Shown: piece by piece, positions 34,201 through 44,811 of the stretch
Numbering within the stretch: the stretch's first letter is position 1
Layout of the letters: each line of letters begins with the position of its first letter
Assembly (NCBI GenBank): GCA_030077755.1
Contig: JAQJZZ010000002.1
Location: forward strand, 992,001 to 1,056,000
Length of the DNA stretch: 64,000 nucleotides
Reading direction: 5' to 3'
Origin: Filosporella fistucella
Taxonomy: Eukaryota; Ascomycota; Leotiomycetes; Helotiales
Position numbers and translations under genes: made by a program
Notes under the pieces: model-generated
Told to the model about the DNA's origin: nothing
What the model saw: the letters and a program-made list of their open reading frames with translations, nothing else
The model's database searches: none

Positions 34201-35941
34201 CATTGGGTGTGATGTTTCTATGCAGTACTGCAAGGGAGCCTGCTCTCTGTTTTCCAACAGCAGCTACTAGTTCCAGGTCGCCTGTTACGCCTTCTAAGTT
34301 CGCTCTTTCTTCGTCACTCGAATAGATGCCAGACTTTCCGAAGGTTTTGTCCACTATTGGGGCGATATTGATCAAGGAGTCGTGTACTTGGAATAAGTAG
34401 TCGCCTGCTTTGGTGTTGGTAGAATCCATCTGGGTTCCATTACCAACTGCTTTTGCCACGGTCGGTGCGTCTCCATACAAATCATCGTCAGCATCATCAT
34501 CCTCATCATCGTCTTCATCCATCGATAAATCATCGGCGTCTAAATCAAGTCGCGATTTCCGGCGAGATGGCTGACTCGATTTCCTGCTCCAGCCAAGAAC
34601 CACAGAGTCCGCAATCTCACTTCCAATGAAAAGAGTATCTTGGCCAAGAGGTGTAATCGAGGATGCACAACCCAGGATAACTGAGCCACCTGCTTCATGA
34701 GCCACACGGCGAACACCAAGACCAGAGACAGATCGACCGTCCATATGGAAACTTAAGATGGCAAGCTCGCCAGTCTGCAAAACTATAACCATTTCTCCAT
34801 TCTGAATCGAAAGTTGCCCAATCTTACATCCCTCTAGGCGTAAATCTAATTCCGAGTGATCAACGAGGCCAAATGAGGTGCATTGCTTGGCAAATGGGTT
34901 GACCGCGACGCCATTGGCTTTGCCTGCTTGATCGACGTGGATCAACTGGTTGGTACCAACAAGGAGGGCTCCGCCGACAGGCCCAGGAAGGGGAATAACC
35001 TCGAACAAGTCATAAGGCAAACCACCCACAGACAGAATTGTGGTCGAAGCTCGTTGATGCAGATCCAGGGTGAACACCATGTATGTTAAATAGTCTTTCC
35101 TCTCGTACAGTAGCGATGATGCAGGAATCTGAGTTGACGAGAGAATTCCGAATGTTGGCTCTCTGTACTCGTAAAGGAAAGCAAGGTGAACAGGATGTAG
35201 CAGATCAGGATCGAGAGAGGGCAAACGTAGAACAAACGATGAGCCATAAGGTGTTCCATTAGGATCACCGTTCATGATTTTGGTCACCGATTTGTCTGCT
35301 GGTCGAGGTCCATCCAGTTCTTCATCCCAATCGTCCATATTGACATCCTCGTCATCTTGCTTGAAAGGAAGGATAGCAAGATTTCGGGCCCCAAATTTCA
35401 GAGCCGCACATCTGCTACCCGGATCTGCGGCCAGATAATTGACGCAGTCTTTCAAGCTTGGTGCCCATGGGTTTCCTTGAAGGTCATCTTGTTCATAGTA
35501 ATGTATCGAAATTGTCGAGATTCCAGGTCTCGCAGGATCCCATTCCACCAAACTCAATTTCGCATCTTTGAATCCCAATAATAGTGATTCTCCACCGGAT
35601 TTCGAAGAAGGTGTTTTGATTCGGGCCAGCGAGGTGATGGTACCGGAGAGTGTGTACTCGGCCACCAATATGAGCTTTGTTCTTTTTGCACGATCTGCGC
35701 GAAGGACTGAGTCTACGCCTGGAAATGATGATTCAAGTGCTTCGTTATTGACAGAAGAGTCCCATTTTCCAATCTCCTTCGCCGACGAGTCTTCGAGTTC
35801 GATTGTGATAGTTTTAGTGGTAAAGATTTGGAGTAACGAGCTCTTTGCGACAATGAGATTGTTCGCATCAGCAGAAATGAAAGGCAAGTTCAATGAATGT
35901 GTGACAGCTGTAGGAGGTGTCAGCTCCGTGTAACACTGCAT
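31202..35941 (-). CDS. CFT1: Cleavage and polyadenylation factor subunit Cft1 (CPSF160)
   Basis: Four exons: 35941-33865, 33590-33274, 33213-31743, 31695-31202; 1452 aa, the normal family size. The start MQCYTELTPPTAVTHSLNLP is a hallmark of fungal Cft1. Exon joints restore conserved runs: SYDG/DLGLAQILPM, GGALH/IYSLPDLSKPVYVAEG and YDPE/HPKSLQGHLLLHR. An acidic stretch (DEDDDEDDDADDDL) lies near residue 480, and the C-terminal third has the CPSF-A beta-propeller pattern. Cft1 is the large scaffold of the nuclear pre-mRNA 3'-end processing complex and helps read the poly(A) signal. Divergent from the LMBD1-type gene with 412 bp between starts. Confidence 0.95.
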
Positions 35942-36353
35942 TATGGTCGCTGTAGAGAAATTGTCATCATGGTCTTGAGCCTTTGGAAACTTTGACTCTT
36001 GCGTCTTGAGGTTGTTGATGGCTGTACGGAGTTGATCGGCCGCTAGTGTGGGTGGCTGCTGGAGACTTGACAGGGGCTCGAAGCTCCAAATCCCTGTTTA
36101 TAGCTCCTCTGCGTCTACGTCAGTCTCTCAACTCGATCCAACTCCTTCATCAAGGCAGCAACACCCCGCACATTCCTTTACTTTCAATAAACAGACCTCG
36201 ATAATATATTGATTTGGTTTTGTAAGTGCTGTTGATATTTCCACTGAGACCAGAGTGGTACAGCAATTCTACTGTAAACACAGCTAATGCATAGTGTGGT
36301 CAGTCCACGAAACAGTGCCTATCACTTGAGTCTCTCAGAAGCGCCGCGCAAAC
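35942..36353. promoter_or_regulatory. Divergent promoter, CFT1 / LMBD1-type gene
   Basis: 412 bp separating two outward-facing start codons. No TATA box or other motif stands out. Confidence 0.5.
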
Positions 36354-38188
36354 ATGGCGCTCATTCAGACTGCCTTCATATGGGTGGCATACGCCGTTGC
36401 TATTGGCTTAATTGCAATCATTGCTGCCATTTTCACCTACACATATCAGACCCCTCGCGACCGGTCCGCTCTGGTTTCAACCGTAACGATCATAACATTA
36501 ACAGCACTGCTTGCGACGGTACTCCTCTTGCCCGTAGACATTGCACTTGTTAGTTCTACAGCTTCAACAAAACTCGGAGCCAAAAAAGAATGGGCAGATC
36601 CGAAGACTGTAGAGAACATCCTCCTTACACTCCGAATTGTCTACTACAGCTTGTACAGCTTTGATGCCATATTGTGCCTCTTAGTTGTGCCATTTACATA
36701 CTTCCTGTATGAAGAATACGACGATGTAGAGGCTGAAGAGGGCGAACAATCTCTAGGGCAAAGAATCTTAGGGGCACTGAAATATACTTTGATATTTGTC
36801 GCCCTTGTTGTTATTCTATTCCTCGTTGGATTTTTCGTACCAGTCGCCAGAGACCGCAAAGGGGCCCACTTCGATCTCGACTACTTCAAGCGCCTGCTGG
36901 CAGAGAACCATGGAGTACGAGCTCTTACTTTTGCTCTTGGTCTGCTTATATCTTTGGGCACTCTGCTCTACATTCTCTACACGGCAGCAGGCCTTGCTCT
37001 TCTACCAATTTCGTTCATTAAATCCGCACCTTCAATCAGTGCACCTCAATTATCAGAGACCACCGCATCTGCTCTAGAACAAAACAGAGAAAGGCAGCGG
37101 CAGCTAGAAGGTCGCAACGTTGGTCGTGATGGTGGAATGCCAGCGAAGGACCAGAGAGAACTTGAAGCACTTGTTCGTGAAGAGCGAACTCTCGTCCGCC
37201 GAGAGCGCCTAGCAGCAGAAGCTCAAGGTGAAGGCAAAAGTTTTATTGTTAGAATTTGGACGAAAGTTTGCGCAGTATTCCGGCCACTGAAACTAATTGG
37301 CGGCATCCTGCTTCTACTATTGGCAATTGTCATCTGGGTTTCAATGTTGATCACAGGAATCGACAAGGCTAAAAACTCGATTTGCAAACAGCATTGTGGT
37401 TATATCTTGGGAAGGTATGTAGCCCCAAACTACTGAGAAGAAATTCTAACAAGTACAGCATCAATGTTTTCCAGCCAATTAATTGGATCTTTGTCCAGTC
37501 CTCAAAAGTCTTCCCAATTGACTACGTTCTGATGCTGCTTTTGGTCCTGTACCTCTTCAGCAGTTCCGTCGCTGGTATTGCAACCATCGGTATCAGATTC
37601 CTTTGGGTAAAGATATTTGAGATCCGCAAAGGCCATACGACCCCACAAGCTATGTTGGTGGCAACTGTCATGTTGACGCTTATCATGCTCGCCATGAACT
37701 ATTCAATTGCCATGATCGTAGCACCGCAGTACTCAATTTACGGTGCTCAAACGTTCTGTAGCAACCCAACTAGACATCCAGATGACCAACCAGACTGCTC
37801 GAAACATCCGGAATTGGTCAAGCCATGCTCCGAACTCTCAACCGAGATTGGTTCCCGGAATGTCTGCACTCCAACTGTCGTCTCCACTTTCCTCAATCGA
37901 GTAACGGTCAATTTTCCGTTCTTCGGAGCCCTTACATTTTGGGCCCAATTTGTATTCCTGGCTGTCTTCCTGATTGTCTTCCTCACTTCCCTTTTCAGAA
38001 CACCAAAACTTAATCTCAGTGAGCTCGACGAGGATGCAGAGGCTGACGAGGAGGAAGGACTACTTGCTAGTACTGGAAGACGGTTCGGTGCGACATGGCA
38101 GGACATTCGTGGTAAAACTAAGAAGCAGACAGGGGCAGCAGGTCGTGGCATCCGTGGTGATGATCACCATGAAGGTGATGACGAGTAA
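36354..38188 (+). CDS. Probable lysosomal cobalamin transporter (LMBD1 family)
   Basis: Exons 36354-37414 and 37459-38188 with a 44-nt intron (GTATGT...ACAG); 596 aa. The N-terminus [20 protein letters not shown] begins the first of about nine membrane segments. The family pattern is clear: [12 protein letters not shown] after TM2, [25 protein letters not shown], a long charged cytosolic loop of about residues 240-310 rich in Arg/Glu, then [20 protein letters not shown] and a lumenal segment with several cysteines. The C-terminus is acidic and polar. LMBD1 proteins help export vitamin B12 from lysosomes in animals. In fungi, which mostly do not use B12, the cargo is uncertain, so the name is by homology only. 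Confidence 0.9.
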
Positions 38189-38405
38189 ACTGGACAATAA
38201 TTTGAGAAAATGGAAATTCTATCTGTCATTGTATAATTTGGAAATCTCTTTTGGGAATCGGGCACGATGGAGTTGGGGCATACCAGTACGGACTCCAAAA
38301 TGTATACGGGGGGTGGATCACGGCCAAATTGTCTGTTTTGAGTATTTTGCATGCGTGCGTTTTGCAGAGGTTCATAGCAATCATGAGGACTTTCCATTGA
38401 ACAAG

Positions 38406-39576
38406 CTAATTCGGCTTCCTATACTTTGACCACTTATGTCTCTTCTCTTCCCATCCAACATCAGGTCCCATATGCCCTTCCTTCCAGCACATAGCACAGT
38501 ATAAATCGCCACCACATCCCATACACTGTACCGTCGCATCATCTTGACAAATTATACACCAGCTATCCACTTCCTCGTCTGTGTATTTCTTCATCAAACC
38601 TTTAACTGGCTTATCAGCTGGCTTGAACGTAGGTGCCGATGGTAGCCCCAACGCATTCGTAGATCCCAGTCCTGAGAGTGCTGCCATCCTGGCGGCAATA
38701 TCAGATTCGAAATCGAGAGACTTTTTGCTATCTTGTTCTGTGTCTGTCGGGAGGTCGGGGAGCTTGGATGGTGCAGAGGGGAGAGATAACGATGGCACAT
38801 CATCAGCGTGAGCTGCTTTCTTTCCTTTCTCGACTTCAACTTCTTCTCCCTGTTCAGATTTGTCTTCATCGGGTTGAGCCTCATTTGCCCTCTCAAGATT
38901 AATCTCATCCAACATCCTTGCAACAATGTACTGTGCCTCCCTAGCGTCGTCTTCTAATCCATCTTTTCCCTTCCCTTTCTCACCCTCCCTAGACTCTCCA
39001 TCATCATCTAAAGCAAAAACAGACATGTCCAATCCACTGGTCAATCTGTTCCCCCGTTCCTCCTCACCATCCTGTTGCGGCTCCACTTTACCAACAGCGC
39101 CAGGGATATCATCTTTCGGAAACGCAGCCTTGGCCTCATTCAGTAGTTTCTGAATATCATCCGGATCATCGGGATTAAGAGTCCATTGGTCCTCAGGGCC
39201 GAGATCAGCGAGTAATTCATCGAGGGTTTTGTCATCGATATCGATGGGGTTGAGGAGAGGGTCTGGATCATCTGACGGCGTGGCGGGGAATGCTGGTTCT
39301 ACATTTGGATTTATTGGCTGAGCGGATTTGGAGACTGGTGATGGCGATGGAGAGGCTGAGCCATTACGAAGGCTCCTCAATCGTGCTGAGAGATCATTTT
39401 CTGGGTTTGGAGTGGTCTTTGAACTTGACGCGGAATGGGAGCTTTTGAGGATCAGCATGTGACTTCATCCAGGATAATTGCCAGGCATACTTTACAGAGT
39501 CCAGTTGAATAGAGGACTTTTTGAGAGCATTTAAGCGATTGAGAAGATCGTTATCGTAGCTTGGAGGGTCACTCAT
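38406..39576 (-). CDS. ANCHR-like zinc-finger protein
   Basis: Exons 39576-39491 and 39441-38406, 49-nt intron (GTATGC...AAAG, phase 2), 373 aa. The start MSDPPSYDNDLLNRLNALKK gives an amphipathic helix. After an unstructured Ser/Pro/Asp-rich middle comes a conserved C-terminus with WCIICQDDATVQCMGCGGDL followed by YCAMCWKEGHMG. This Cys/His array is typical of the abscission/NoCut checkpoint regulator (ANCHR/ZFYVE19) family. The animal protein delays cytokinetic abscission with ESCRT-III/Vps4. The fungal role is untested. The middle also carries LDELLADLGPEDQW and VARMLDEINLERAN, short leucine-rich helices that resemble MIM-type ESCRT-binding motifs (inference). Confidence 0.8.
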
Positions 39577-40247
39577 TTTGTAGAAAGAGTATTGCAATAT
39601 CGAGAAATGATATGTTTGAATAAATGTTTGTTCAAGTTAAGCTTGATCCAAGTCACACGCCGAGAGCTGCAAGGCTGAACTCTAGCCTCGCCGAATACCA
39701 CGTCCATCCTCCGTACTCTTTCGCTTTCAGTCTACCCTTGACTGTGACGGGCATTGACGCCTGAAATATTGTGATCTCGGCTGGAAGGTGACCTCCCACA
39801 TATCGGCATGTTCTGCTGAGACTATAACCTGAGCTGGTAGCTCCCCAGCATCGTTCTCGGTATGCTGTTTAAGCATATGCAATTCTGTCGGCAGATTTGT
39901 GTTAGTAAAATCTTCGAGAAGGGTACAGCATGGAGTATGTTTTGAGTTATTGGTCATTCAGAGAGAAGATTGTGTTTCATCAGAGGCCCAGCGTGAAGAC
40001 AGAAGCACGACACAGCGAACCGTGAAGGCGAAAGTCGACCACCAGGTTCAGACTAAGGATGACGATACATAAGAGTTTCATCATGTTGACCTTGCTTCTA
40101 TGGATAGATAGGAATAGGAAACGCTTACTTGTAAATCATCGAGCAAGTGTTTGGAGCTGGTGAACCTCCTCGTATGCATCCGCACGCCAATGATATTATT
40201 CATCGTGCATTATTTCCAAAATATTCCCGTTGACCGCTCGAAGGTTT
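39577..40247. other. Intergenic gap
   Basis: Promoter side of the ANCHR-like gene and 3' flank of the DUF3807 gene. A 76-codon minus-strand frame at 39727-39957 has no family features. Confidence 0.4.
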
Positions 40248-40916
40248 TCAATCATCATATGAGATCTGCCTCCGCTTTGCTGGCCGAGGCGGCGCTGATT
40301 TGGAGCCACCTTTATCCTCATCGTAGTCCAGGCTGCCCACGCCTTTTTCCACAACATCCCAAGTCCGTTTTCTCAAATCAGGCTTGACATGCTGCTTATA
40401 GTATCCCCTCTCCTTTCCCCGCTGAGCTTTCTTCGCCTTGTTATTTTTGAGAGCTGGCTGTGCAATCTGCGAGACAGGACTATCATCATCAAGCTCTCCT
40501 TCCTCAACATCCCCTTCATCGCGAGACGCCTTTGTGTCTTCTTCGTGACTCGCACCACCAATATTCGTGCCACCAGGAGGAGTAGCTACCCCGTTCTCCT
40601 TGTCATAATCTTTTGCCTCTTGAGCATGTCTTCTTTCTCGTAACAGAGCCTGTATTTCGGAATGCCTGAAGATTGCAATCTGCTCGTCGGTCAGGGTGCG
40701 TTTCTTGCCATCCGCATAGTATCCAAGGCCATCGTCCTCGGCTTCCTCGAAATATTCCTCTTCTACGGGACCAAGGAAGTGTAGAGAAAAGTGATCCAAA
40801 GAGACTGTCGAGAAGTGTCTAGCATGAAAGGACGCGAGGTCGCCCTAAATACTGTCAGTAAACGCCAAAGTCATATAAGGGAATCTACTCACAGCAGAGA
40901 CTGAAGGGATGGCCAT
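40248..40916 (-). CDS. DUF3807-family protein
   Basis: Exons 40916-40893 (MAIPSVSA) and 40844-40248; 206 aa. The exon joint gives VSAGDLASFHARHFSTVSLD, then HFLGPVEEEYFEEAEDDGLGYY and KKRTLTDEQIAIFRHSEIQ, the conserved N-terminal core of a small ascomycete family of unknown function (DUF3807, from memory). The rest is charged and disordered: an acidic patch (DVEEGELDDDSP), then a basic segment (KNNKAKKAQRGKERGYYKQH) with RKRTWDVVEKGVGSLDYD. The layout is typical of nuclear proteins. No function can be assigned. Confidence 0.82.
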
Positions 40917-42195
40917 TTATGCGCCCTCGTGCCGATTTCACTGTGCGGTTGGGGCGGTATGACTTAATCACATTGTTGTCTTCTGATCTTGCAAAGGGAA
41001 GGTGCCTGATGTTCACGATAATTTGGCAACTTCATACGGTGATCATATACCCCTTCGCGCGCAATCACATGTCCTTATCATGACTTTCCAACTCTCCAGA
41101 ACTTCACCCTAAGCAAATGCCAGCTGTCCCTGCTCTACACTGATTTGTATCATAGCAAAACTCTGTCTATGGCCAAGTAGTGGTTGACTTTTACTTTGGG
41201 ATGTAGAATAGTGTCATGTCAGAAGTCAAGTCTCGGACATCAACATCCCAATTGTCCAAATCCCTTTGATTGACATTCCATTTCTGTCTGCTTCAGATAA
41301 TATGATCAATCATTGTACCAATTTATAGCTGCCCGGTAACTTTTCCTTGGGTACAGTATGCAGCCCAATCCACACTTTGAAAATCCAGGTCGGTTTCCAG
41401 CAAGCTTTTTCGCGTTGGAGGCTTTGATATCCACATTTTCCTTCGATTTTTCAAGAGTAGGGCCAGCAGAACTGCACTGTATTTTACAAATCACATTTTC
41501 GCAATACATGTCTCAGTAAGAATGCTGGAGGTTTTCTGGGTTGTTCTCGTTGAAGCTGGCCCTTCTGGAATTTGAGAACCTGTATATGACAGGAAGCTTG
41601 AAAGATGAAACCAGGAGGATCGAGCCCCAAACTTCGAAAAAAGCAGACGATTGTTTAAGTCTATTTTCTGGGTCTATGTGGTTAGAGATAGAAAATTGTG
41701 GGATGAATCTTCTTTTATTGCTACTATCGGTGACAGGGAATCAACCATTCTCTGGACATTCCCGTGCTTTTGGAATTCTCAACTCTCAGATCGCACTTCC
41801 TCATTGAGCCTAAAGTCACTCATATGCAAAGCCTTATATATCAGAAGAAAAAGAATATATTGTAATTGGGTATCTTAGCTACAGCATAATATGAATTTGT
41901 TCATTAACCTTTTTCCTTCCCTACCTACGCTTGAATTGCGTCGAGATGCTCCCGAAATACCAAGCTCATGAGAAATCTCCGACACCTACGAATACCACAA
42001 GAAATCTTAGGAGCAACATGCGGTGAAAATGAAGAGCAAATACCCGTTGTGAGAGAATTGACCAGAGCTTATAATAATGACAATCAGCTCGCAACCAATA
42101 GCTCACATCTTGGTAAGCATTTCAAGAGCTACTTTGAAGGCACCAACAACTTGAGTGTCTATGATCCCGTTAGCCATTCCCTGAAAATTGCTTGG
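40917..42195. other. Intergenic gap
   Basis: 1.3 kb with only short frames on both strands. No motif or RNA gene was recognised. Confidence 0.4.
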
Positions 42196-42832
42196 CTAGC
42201 ACTTACAGTGTTGATGTTTCTGCTCCAAAGCATCTTCCTGTAGCTCAACATATCGTCCACGTGTTTTCATACTGAGAAGGTTAGCTAGGTCCCTGTGAGT
42301 GTGAGATATGTCTTACCGCTTCACGGCTCTTTCAGTACCACGGTCACCGCCAGCTACAGCCCATGCAGAGAAAGCCTGAATTCAATTAGCAATCGATGGG
42401 CAAGGGCTGGGTTCACGTACAGACCTCATGAAGTCTATCGAACTCATCTAATAACGAATTCTCATTGATGCTTAGCTTGTTCATTTCAAGCGCGAACTGG
42501 TTATGGAGAGACTGCCAGTCAAAAGATGGCAATCTTGTGTCTGCAGATTCGGTGCTTGTTTCATCATCTTCTTTCTCGCGACGCTTCTGTGAGGTATCCA
42601 GTTTCTGTGATTTAGTTGCACTGTTCATACTTTGCGGAGCGGTGGATGGAACTTGAATTTCTTCGCCCGGTGATCTTGCTACACGATCCCTTGGTGGCTC
42701 TGCGACTTGCTTGGAGACATCCCCTGATGGCTGCTCCTCGATGGTAGATGTCAGTCCCCCCCTTTCAACCGCCATTGATCGCAGGGAATTTTTGGAGGGA
42801 GTTTTTGATGGAGAGTATGGCATTGACAACAT
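42196..42832 (-). CDS. Hypothetical protein with C-terminal helical domain
   Basis: Exons 42832-42425, 42375-42317 and 42271-42196; 180 aa as modelled. The first 95 residues are Ser/Pro/Thr-rich. The end reads LPSFDWQSLHNQFALEMNKL, NENSLLDEFDRLHEAFSAWA and then, over the second intron, GGDRGTERAVKRMKTRGRYV and a coiled-coil-like helix. Phases at both splices agree and the spliced helix is continuous, so the gene is probably real. The 3' end is uncertain: a GTAAGT donor follows CAA-CAC shortly before the TAG used here, so a further exon may exist. I do not recognise the family. Upstream is a short promoter shared with ATG14, 416 bp away and divergent. Confidence 0.6.
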
Positions 42833-43088
42833 ATGCGAGTTGCTCGAGACACTGGTTTGAGGCAGCACTCAGAAGTTATCTTTGATGTCTAGGATTTGAC
42901 ACCCAGGACATCTAGGTTGACCTTGGTCGTCTTGTCTTGAGTTAGGGCAGGCGCGATTCGAAAACGCGAAATCATGTGATTGATAAGCAAGCGAGGTCAG
43001 TGATAAGCCAAGTCAACTTCAGTGAATGACATCTCCAGCCTTGCTCAAAGACTCCCTCGAACAAGTGGAACATTCGTGAAATGAGCAC

Positions 43089-43096
43089 TATATAAG
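43089..43096 (+). promoter_or_regulatory. TATA box of ATG14
   Basis: TATATAAG lies 153-160 nt upstream of the ATG14 start codon. Several short upstream reading frames lie between it and the start. Confidence 0.5.
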
Positions 43097-43133
43097 TCAC
43101 CTCTCATTCACAGCCCCATGCACCATCCACGAT

Positions 43134-43232
43134 ATGCATGGTACTGACACATCTGGCCCTGCCACAGCCTCCACATCGATAGAAGCCCAGGTTTCTTCTG
43201 GTCGGAACATCTGCCAGGAGTTGACGCCATAG
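43134..43232 (+). other. Upstream open reading frame in the ATG14 leader
   Basis: ATG at 43134 opens a 32-codon frame ending TAG at 43232, 16 nt before the main ATG and out of frame with it. Two further uATGs (43118 and 43138) give shorter frames. All lie downstream of the TATA box, so if that box is used they are in the mRNA. Confidence 0.45.
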
Positions 43233-43248
43233 AATACAAGTCAAAAAC

Positions 43249-44811
43249 ATGCAGTGTGACATATGCTTCAGAGGTACCGGTCAAGGCGAGAAGAAATTAC
43301 ATTTTCTATGTCCAACAGATGCGCGAAATCTACTGTACGAGCCTCGAATTCAGCACGCCCATACACTTCTCGAGAATGATACGCTTGACCAGCAAATAAG
43401 GACGATCCTCTCAGCACAAGATAACCCAATAACAACCCAAGATAGTCCAAACGCCTCAGATATCGAATTTATATATTCAGAGAAAGACCAGGCTGCGGAT
43501 AGAACGCAGCAGATCATATTACAAGCGGATGAGTTGAGGGCAAAGGTTGAGAGTGCAAGGGAGGATATTACAAAGAGAAAGGCAAATCTAGCTCGCAGAA
43601 GATCTGAACTTGCATCTGCTCAGAATGGGGTAGAGTCACGAAGAACCAGGCAAGTGGATGATGTTGAGAAGGGTATCCGTGTTACAAAGTATAAGTGGAA
43701 TCAGGGACATGCTACAACTGCTGCCTCAAGAACATTCCTCTGTGGAGAGGCTGCAAAGCTTTATGGACTCAAGAATTCAAGAAAACATGGTGGCGGAGAA
43801 GAGTATAAAATTGGCGGGGTACCTATCATGGACTTGAGGTCTCTGAACAGTAAGTGACTTTATCTTGAGTATGTCTGCGAGCTTGCTAACACATAATGCT
43901 TAGCTGCGAGTCCGGCACAAATATCAACAGCACTCTCACATATTGTGCATCTTCTGATGCTATCTACTCACTACCTAGCAGTCCGCCTTCCTGCTGAAAT
44001 AACACTCCCTCATCGAGATTATCCTTTGCCTACGATATTCCCTCTTGCATCTTCGTACAAGCATACAGATGTACCATTCCCAGCAGCACCAGGAGAGTCA
44101 TCAAATAACAGTCCAACATCTTCAAGACATCCTGCAGAGCAGCCTAATCAGCCCCGCCCTCGACCACTGTTCACTAAGAAGCCCCTACCTATTGTTTCGG
44201 TGGAAGATCCATCAGGCTACAGCCTTTTCGTTGAGGGTGTAACTCTACTGGCATATGATGTAGCATGGCTATGCAAAAGCCAAGGGATATCAATAGGCGA
44301 AGACAACAGCTTTGAAGATATATGTAATATTGGACGGAACCTCTATCACTTACTAATTGGTTCTCGACCAAGACCATCACCCTCGAGCCGGACTCCATCA
44401 GCACAATCTACACCTGCCAAAAACGGTAACAACGAAATCGATGCCGATGGGAAGAAGAGTCCTCCACCAGCAATCATGGGCAAATATTCTCACGGCACAG
44501 CGCACTCCTTCTTAGGAAGTGCAGAAGGAACAGAATTCATTCGCAGCTGGAAACTTCCAAATCCAATGAAGCTAGCCGATAAACTGAAAGCGCGCCTGCT
44601 GAGTGAAGTTGCCAACGCGGAATGGGAAGTCTTAGACCCCAATGCCTGGGCCGTAGAAGACGAGATGGGTGACGACGGAGTAGTGATTGCCGCGCGGAAC
44701 GAGGCAGACAAGAGGTTGAACCTGGGAATGCAGAGTTTCATGAGCATGGTAAGCGGTGAGGGCGATCGCAAGCCTGGGACATCTGGATGGACGAGACTTA
44801 AACCTAGATAA
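43249..44811 (+). CDS. ATG14: Autophagy factor Atg14 (UVRAG/Atg14 family)
   Basis: Exons 43249-43849 and 43904-44811; 502 aa. The N-terminal zinc-knuckle-like MQCDICFRGTG and LHFLCPTDARNLLYEPR is the usual Atg14 start. A coiled coil follows at about 85-140 (QIILQADELRAKVESAREDI, then KRKANLARRRSELAS), after which comes the family core: IMDLRSLNTASPAQISTALS, HYLAVRLPAEITLPHRDYP, VEGVTLLAYDVAWLCKSQG and NLYHLLIG. The C-terminus has conserved SWKLPNPMKLADKLKARLL and WEVLDPNAWA. Atg14 targets the Vps34-Vps15-Atg6 PI3-kinase complex I to the pre-autophagosomal structure. A Ser/Pro-rich insert separates the two core blocks. Confidence 0.88.
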
